This document shows positions 56,801 through 64,000 of a stretch of DNA of 64,000 nucleotides, piece by piece. The notes beneath the pieces were generated by a model. The model was not told the DNA's origin and made no database searches. It worked only from the letters and a program-made list of their open reading frames with translations. This stretch comes from Hericium rajendrae (Eukaryota > Basidiomycota > Agaricomycetes > Russulales > Hericiaceae). Location: contig CM065888.1 of assembly GCA_033439255.1 (NCBI GenBank), forward strand, positions 930,001 through 994,000, written 5' to 3'. Made by a program: the position numbers and the translations under genes. The number at the start of each line of letters is the position of its first letter. Position 1 is the stretch's first letter.

Positions 56801-57530
56801 ATGTTCTCCTTCGCCAAGATCGCTACTCTCGCGGCATTCGCGTTCAGCACCCTCGTCGCTGCTGTCCCTCTCGCTGCACCCGGTGCCGCCGGTGTCGCCG
56901 ATGTCGAGAAGCGCGCTGATTCTGTTGACAGCTTGCTGTCTGCGCTGAACAGCCAGCTCCAGCCCATAGTCAGCCAGCTCAGTACGTCGTGCTTCGCTTC
57001 ACTGTGCTCTGATCGTCGCTGACCACCGGAATCGGCTCGCAGCTGGTCTGACCTCCCAGACCGCGACCAGCGACGCTATCACCCCCATCATCAACGACAT
57101 CACCAGCGTCATCCAGAGCACCGTTGACCAGTTGAACGTGCTCCCCGCGGGCACCGACTCCTCCAACGCGCTCTCTGAGCTGACTTCGATCTTGAGCGTA
57201 AGTAATCTTCCACAGTTTCACTGCCATTGAGCTGATGATGACCATGCAGACCGTCCTGAGTCCCGCCAACAGTGTGGCGGGCCTCGGCTCGGGCCTCATC
57301 CCCTTGTTCTCCCCACTCGGGTGAGTGCCTTATAATTGTTGGGAGCCGCGGTATTAATATCATTACCGGCTTTTAGTGGTATCCTCGCCGCTCTCGTCTC
57401 GGTCGTGCTCGGCTTGCTCGGCGGAATTCTGCCCACGTTGATCCTCACCCTCCTCGGCCTGCTCGGCCCCCTCCTCACCATCATCGTCAGCCTCCAGCTG
57501 ACCGCCCTGCTCAACATCCTCATCATCTAA
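56801..57530 (+). CDS. SC15-like small secreted protein, copy 2
   Basis: MFSFAKIATLAAFAFSTLVA is nearly the same signal peptide as copy 1. A dibasic DVEKR site follows, a likely Kex2 cleavage point absent from copy 1. Exons then read SVDSLLSALNSQLQPIVSQL, TSQTATSDAITPIINDITSV, QSTVDQLNVLPAGTDSSNAL, SPANSVAGLGSGLIPLFSPL and a very hydrophobic end (ALVSVVLGLLGGILPTLILT to TALLNILII). Three introns of about 50-60 bp. It is paralogous to copy 1 with the same orientation and a conserved C-terminal LxxxALLxILxI motif. Stop TAA 57528-57530. Confidence 0.65.
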
Positions 57531-59294
57531 ATTGGCCAACGCACGGTTCCGAGTTTTTCTGTGCCGAGATGAAGGGCGAGAGCTCGGGGGCCGGGGGCGG
57601 GAAACATCCATGGAAACCACTTTCTTTACTTTTTTGGTCCGTATTCACGACACGATGACGCCTGTCTCTTGCCTCGGAGTGGATTTTCTCGTTTGAATAC
57701 AGTGTTAAATTTTGCCTCGGACCCAGGTCTGCCGCTTCCAGTAAGAATGACTACGTGCGAAGCCGCAGAGCGCTGAAGCTTCTTCAAGTCCGAGTCGAGC
57801 ATGTGCATCTCGTCCGTAGCTCCTTCGGGGGCAGCTGGATTGGTCCCCGGGCATCTTCGTTTCCCAGGATCCTTTCCGCCAGTGGCCTTTCACAAGTGCA
57901 ACGTGCCGTGCGCTCTAAGTGCTCGGTCAAATCGGTACCAGTACACCGAGGTCTGTGTTTGAATATTCACATCCTGGCGCCCGTGAGGGTCCAGCTCATC
58001 CGCATATACCCACATACGATCTTCGAAAGCATTTGATACTTCCCGCGCAGTTGACGCCGTCAAGCCAACTTCATGCACGCATAACTATACGCGTCTTATT
58101 CTCAGCGCGTCCCATGCATCGACGCACGACAGAGAAGATGGATGCGCTGTGTTGACGCTGATCATCATCGAGCCAGACGCCCCGCCAACCATCTTCCATC
58201 CAAGCAAACCTTCAATGCATTAGTGCCCCGACATCTACCGCCCAAACGGTCATCGCCTTTCTTGGGAATACCCGACGACTCGAGCCTGGCACGCACGCAC
58301 ACAACGTAACGCGCACCCCAGCACGCAAACGAAGTCTTGTTTATAATAATGAAGCGTTCTCTTCTCGGACCTGTCGCCGCACCGGGCTAGCGCGTCTCGC
58401 GCCCGCCCATCCCCAATAGACGGAAAGTCGTTCCTGCCGATCCTTCCAAGTTTGTTCTCTCCCTCAACACATTCTGTCCGCAAAATCAAATGAGCTCAAG
58501 CCCACATTCACGACGCCGTCTGCCAGTACCTGCTCGCGAGGCGCGTCGTCGTCGCCGGAGGCACCTCAAACCCGGCCCACTGGCAGGAAAGCTCGTTCCG
58601 AGCCCAGGACTAGAACGCGGGCGCGGGCGTACGTACGCCTCGGGCGCTTCGCAGCGTTGACGGAGATCATCTTCCGTGCACAGGTGCGGTGATATCAGAA
58701 CACCCATTTACACGCATGCATGCAATTTATTGTCTCGCCGGCAGCTAGCACGGTCAGAGACAATTTTGCCTTCGTCTTCGTCTTCCCCGCAAACGGAGAC
58801 GTCTAAAACCCGCTTGACAGTGTTCCGCACAATACAGTACGACGAAGCTCGACGCACGGGTGTGACATGTGAAACCTTAAGAATCGCTGGGAAAACCGAT
58901 GTGCGCACGCACGCATGCTGGGGTGATCGGCGGCTGTAGCGGCATGGCGGACGGAATGCGGGGCGTGCATTGCAATTTTGTTCCCATATGGCGAACATGC
59001 GCGTACACACATGTGAACCCTTACGCGTTACGCCTAGGCATAAGCGGGGCCACGACAGTGGGAAAAACGAGAAAAAAAAAACGCCATGTCCGAGATCCAA
59101 TGTTCGGCAATACAGGAGGGCTGGCGGACCGAATGCGGAGCGATGCAAATGACATATCCATATAGCAACATATGAGCCCATACACCTAGAAAATGAGCAA
59201 GAACCATAACGGTGGGAAAACCTAAGACCAAACCAAAAAAACAAAACGAAAACAAATCCATAGATGACACCCGGCGAGAGCCACCCTCATCGCC
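57531..59294. other. Intergenic, no gene seen
   Basis: 1.76 kb with only short frames on both strands. Confidence 0.45.
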
Positions 59295-61322
59295 CTAAGC
59301 CCGATCCACCGTCTCCCACACCTCCGGAAACACGTACCACGACATCGGCAGCGGCACCACGCCCACGTCCTTCTCCGCGCCCCGCACGACGCAGAAGTCG
59401 AGCCACGAGTCCTGGTACTTGTGCGTGCCCGTGCGCTCGCGGAACTCGAAGCCGACCGTGCGCAGCGCGGGCAGCGCCGCCGCGAGGAAATGCGCGCACT
59501 GCGCGCGGTCCGCGGCCCACGGGCGCGGCGCGGGCCCGTCGGTGTCGTCGTACTCCGGGAACTGGATGCACAGGCGCAGCGCGTGCAGATGCGCGAGCGG
59601 CTGCAGCGCGCTGGCGAATTCGGTCTGCGTGCAACGGCCAGGTCAGTAAGGGCGCGGTAATGGAAGGGGCGGATGGGGGCGGACCCAGTCGAAGACGGTC
59701 TTGCCGTCGTGGTATCCGCAGAGCTCGATCTCGAGCTGTTCGAGGTGCGGCAGGCGCTTCGCGATGGTGTGGCAGAACATGGGCGTGACCTTGTCCTCGA
59801 TCATGAGCCGCAGCTGCCTCAGCGGCGCGCCGCTCCTCGCGATGTCCTGCACGACCTGCGCCGCGTCGCCGAGACTCAGCGCGATCGGCACGCGCGGGTA
59901 GTCGATGATCGACAGGACCGTGAGCGCCTCGAGGCCGGCGGCGTGCGGCAGCAGCCCGTCGAGCTCGCACGCAGTCGACACCGCGAGGTGCGTGAGCGTC
60001 GATGGCAGCGCCGGCGGTGGCGTGGCGGACGGGCGCGGCAGGATCTGCAGGAGACGGTGCGGCGTCTTGGCAAGGAGGAGGCGCACATCGCGCACGCGCG
60101 GCATGCGCGCGAGCACGGCGCCGAAGGGCACGCCGTCGCGCTCGGGGACGTGACCCGTGAGGATGAGCGTCTCGAGCGCGGGCCAGTCGACCGTGGCGAG
60201 GCGCGCGGGTGTGCAGAGGTCGCCCGAGAGCTGCACCGTGTGCAGGTGCGGCGCGTGGCGGCGCAGGAGCGCGGAAGCAGTCATGGCCTCGAGTGGCAGG
60301 CGCAGCTCGCGGCGTGCGCGGTAGCGCTTTTTCCAGCCGCAGACCCAGTAGCGGTATGTGTCGGCGATGGAGGCGTCGACTTTGCCATCACCGACGCGGA
60401 TGGCCTCGCCGACAGCTACGAGCTTCACGGAGCGCAGCGTTGGGATGGAGCTGTCGGCGGGGAAGGGCAGGTCCAAGGGCGTGTCCTGGCAAACGAGGGC
60501 CGTCAGTGTGGTGGAGCGCAGGAGCGCGCTGACAAGCGACGTCGGGGGGATATAAGGGCATTGGAAGGTGAAGCGGGTGATGTGCATGCATGGGAGGGCG
60601 TCCACGAGCTTGCTGATGTCGCGGGGGATGTAATGGCTGCCGCTGAAGGTGGTATCTGCACCAAACTCGCCCCACTTCGGAGGGAAGTTGTCTAGCCATT
60701 CTTGGGGCCAGTGCAGATGGAAGTGTCTGCATTCGAGATCAGTCAGCCAACAGTCGATCATTCGATAGAAAGAATGTCTGCAAGTTCCCATGTATGTTCT
60801 CATTGAGGTTGCATCTGCATGATTAAGTGTACAAGGCCAACGGTAAAAGATGAATCAAGGTTTTCCAGATCCAAAGCAGCTACGAATACGGATTCGCCTG
60901 GCATCTTTGATTAAAGGCATGGTAAGCGTCGACTGATATTTGAACCCACGTCTCGATGGTTGAATAACTTCTCACCTTCGCGATCGTCAGCCTACGTCTA
61001 CTACTTCCAGCGTCGTCCAGGACGTTGATCCGAACATACATGGAAACCCGCGCGACAGTTCTGGCGTCGATTCTCACCTGAAATACCGCCACAAGCTTTG
61101 AGGAAAGAAGTCCAACCCTTCTACCTCGTCTGTCTTCGATCTATGTGGCCACTGGACCTCTGCGAAGAGCCTGGGGAGCACCATGGCCCGCAGGCCGTTG
61201 CACACACTCGCGAGGCTCACGAGCGCCTGTGCGCGCTCGTGCCCTTCCCATCCCTCCGAGACCGTAAGACTGATGAGGTAGAGTATGTCCGCATTCAAGG
61301 TCTTCGTCCCCGGTGAGTCCAT
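59295..61322 (-). CDS. F-box/LRR-type protein
   Basis: ATG at 61320-61322 opens MDSPGTKTLNADILYLISLT with LVSLASVCNGLRAMVLPRLF, the degenerate F-box start common in mushrooms. Exons reading VRIDARTVARVSMYVRINVL and MRTYMGTCRHSFYRMIDCWL lead to a long region with leucine-rich spacing (LHTVQLSGDLCTPARL, LETLILTGHVPERDGVPFGA, VRDVRLLLAKTPHRLLQILP, LRQLRLMIEDKV, LEQLEIELCGYHDGKTVFDW). A last exon (LAHLHALRLCIQFPEYDD) ends FPEVWETVDRA with stop at 59295-59297. It probably acts as a substrate adaptor in an SCF complex. The 340-codon plus frame opposite is a GC-driven shadow. Confidence 0.7.
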
Positions 61323-61779
61323 GGCCGAGCAGCGGTCAGACGTGCGTCTGGATGGCGAGACGGTGGGGGGTGAGAGGCGAGGGGTTGCGGTTGGCAGGGC
61401 TTTGAACGGGCATGCTGCGATTGGGGGTTCTAAATACGAGACTCTCGTCGATTTGAATCTGTCATTGTCAACGCATTCTGAATGAGCGGTTCTGCGAGTC
61501 TGGGCTCGCGCGCTGTTGCCCCATCAGCACACACTCGAAGCAGGGTCGCTGCTCTACACGTGACGGTCTGGACTCAACGGCCCTTTACGGCACTTGCTTT
61601 TACGCAACCCAGAGCAAGGCCGCTCCGTGCTGCACGCAGTATCGACGAGAGTTTATATGGAAGTAAGTGTACAACAGGAGAAGTATGGTGCTCGCATAAG
61701 CCAATTCATGATATCGCCGTGTCCCAAACGTACAATCGCCCAGATCCGTTCTATGCAATCCACGCACCTCGGCAGCAAG
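61323..61779. other. Intergenic, no gene seen
   Basis: 450 bp between the F-box/LRR gene and the 3' end of ubc13; no feature recognised. Confidence 0.4.
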
Positions 61780-62510
<731 letters not shown>

Positions 62511-62711
62511 GGCGGTGTGTGCAGAGGAGATGTGTAGTTGTAGGAGGATCGAGATGGTTGTCTTTGTCTATGTTCAGCCCGCAGACGGGCACAGTGTATC
62601 GCGGTGAACAGCCGGCAGAAAGTCTTTGCTTACGTCAGACACGCGTTGCTTGACTTCGACCCAATCCGCGTCGAGTTCATTGAAATTCAGACTCGACTCG
62701 CATCTCGAGCG
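62511..62711. promoter_or_regulatory. Shared divergent promoter of ubc13 and the elongin C gene
   Basis: The two start codons are 201 bp apart on opposite strands, so one short interval must drive both genes. No clear TATA box is visible. Confidence 0.6.
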
Positions 62712-63334
62712 ATGTCAGCCAAGGTAATTTGGCACAGTATCTCTAACGGGCATTACTGACCAGTTGCGTCGCATGAATGTCCAGGATAAAGCAGATCCGA
62801 ATGAGGAGTGGGTGCGTATCGTCAGCAACGACGGCTACTCCTTCCTCGTGAAGCGCAAGGTAGCGTTGCGGAGCGGTACTCTGAAAGCCATGTTGAGCGA
62901 GGACGGTAAGCATCCACACGTATAGTCATGTCGCCTTCGGATGCGAGTCTCTTTCAGTAAACTTCGCCGAGGCCGCAAGCAAGACCTGCGAGGTCCAAGA
63001 GCGGTGCGTTTCATGCTAGCTCCTTCCCATTTCGTGCAAAGCCAAACTGCACTGCACCGGTATCTTCAGTGCGGCCGTCACCCAGTTATTCGTGGAGTAT
63101 CTGGTGCACAAGACGACATACGAGGGCGCCCCGCCGAAAGAAGAAATCCCGGAGTTCATGGACCGCATCCAGCCACAGATGGCACTCGAGCTGTGAGTGT
63201 CCTTTTCGCTCTTGCCTATCATAGACTCAGATCTCCACGCGACGGACAGCCTGGTCGCTGCGGATTATCTCGAAGGTGCGTATTACATGACCGTGCGACC
63301 GGCCGTCGCTGAATGCAAGTGCTTTGCAGTATAA
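62712..63334 (+). CDS. elc1: Elongin C
   Basis: Elongin C, the Skp1-fold adaptor of elongin/cullin ubiquitin ligases. MSAK is followed by an intron. The second exon begins either DKADPNEEW or LRRMNVQDKADPNEEW, since both acceptors keep phase. The rest reads VRIVSNDGYSFLVKRKVALR, SGTLKAMLSED, VNFAEAASKTCEVQER, TGIFSAAVTQLFVEYLVHKT, EGAPPKEEIPEFMDRIQPQM and ALELLVAADYLE. A last intron (GTGCGT to TTTGCAG) would end the protein after one more residue at TAA 63332-63334; without splicing it gains about 15 residues. The short, spliced end fits the family. Confidence 0.88.
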
Positions 63335-63748
63335 TCCGGGATTCTTTCTCCTCCCTTTCTCCTCCTTGTATCACAATGCACTCTTTCTACTGCTTCGCTA
63401 TCAAGAAGCAATCGATGTTGTAACGTCAACGAAGTCTCTGTCGTCGACGGGGCGCTCGTGATTGAACGGGTGCGGTGTCTATCACTGCCGCTTATTCCTC
63501 CCTGCCGCGTTCCTTCCCGCGTCACGTCAACGTAAAAAACATGGTCTGGTAAGACATGACAATGTGAGAACAACAGACACAACAGCCAGCTCCAATACAG
63601 GGTAGTACAGTATATGCAACGCAGGGTATACATCAGCGTGTCACTGTCCCTTCCGATCCGTTCCCGATCCAGATCCATTGCCACAGGCCACACCATGCCC
63701 TCTATACCATCACAATCGATGCAATGCCACTCCAGGCAGGCCTCGGTC
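63335..63748. other. Intergenic, convergent 3' ends
   Basis: About 410 bp separating the elongin C 3' end from the partial gene on minus; no gene seen. Confidence 0.5.
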
Positions 63749-64000
63749 CTACGCCGTCTCAAACCTCTTCAGCGGCCTGGGCCGCCCCGTGGGCTTGCGC
63801 CCGCGCGCAATGCGCTCCGCGAGCCGCTCGACGACGCCGCCGTCGCCCTCGTCCTCCTCGAGCGTGCGGCGGATGAGCGCCTCCATCTCCATCTGCTGCG
63901 GGGGCCACGCGCCGGGCAGCCGCTCGGGCTCCGTCTGGGCGTCCTCCTCGAAGCCGTCGGCCGTGGGCGTCGTGCTGCCGCTCGCGTAGCCGCGCGAGAG
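63749..64000 (-). CDS. C-terminal end of a gene leaving the window
   Basis: Minus-strand frame open to the window edge: LSRGYASGSTTPTADGFEED, ERLPGAWPPQQMEMEALIRR, TLEEDEGDGGVVERLAERIA and RGRKPTGRPRPLKRFETA before TAG at 63749-63751. It is hydrophilic with an acidic then basic end. I cannot name the family from this tail. Confidence 0.55.
   Translation of the reverse strand, partial: LSRGYASGSTTPTADGFEEDAQTEPERLPGAWPPQQMEMEALIRRTLEEDEGDGGVVERLAERIARGRKPTGRPRPLKRFETA

Noticed and set aside
59673-60695. 340-codon plus-strand frame
   Set aside because: It lies opposite the F-box/LRR gene, is GC-driven and has no domain.

Overview
The window comes from a filamentous basidiomycete, most likely an Agaricomycete. 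The evidence is the many short (about 50 nt) GT-AG introns inside genes, the compact GC-rich host genes next to AT-rich repeat blocks, a CxC2-type KDZ transposase, CE16-like acetylesterases, SC15-like secreted proteins, and F-box/LRR proteins of mushroom type. No bacterial operons, rRNA, tRNA or CRISPR arrays were found. All exon models were assembled by eye from splice consensus and reading frame; no search was run.

The left third (1-25.4 kb) is repeat-rich. AT-rich sequence with hairpins (1-2.85 kb) leads to a transposon island (3.6-16.9 kb). The island holds two nearly identical members of one TIR element family (A at 3588-7215, rearranged into a fold-back; B at 14373-16902, complete). Between them lie a broken pogo/Tc1-like DDE transposase and a broken KDZ transposase. 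Element A splits a short host-like gene, whose frame closes if the element and one AT target copy are removed. Beside the island (17.1-23.0 kb) sit unrecognised multi-exon genes, including a partly duplicated WTTDEQ-type gene and a W-rich-domain gene. They are followed by a 485 bp MITE with TA target duplication and a 76-79 bp AT-rich tandem repeat.

From 25.5 to 29 kb the sequence is GC-rich but has no convincing protein gene. Its main feature is a minus-strand array of six homologous intron-like modules at about 280 bp spacing. The exon-like parts of this array do not keep a reading frame.

The right part (29-64 kb) is ordinary gene space: a VHS-GAT (GGA-like) trafficking adaptor, a C2H2 zinc-finger protein, four tandem CE16-like SGNH esterases, a 525-residue disordered protein, an F-box-like gene, a Bem46-family alpha/beta hydrolase with unusually long introns, two SC15-like secreted proteins, an F-box/LRR-type protein, and a divergent pair encoding Ubc13 and elongin C. 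The C-terminal end of one more gene runs off the window.
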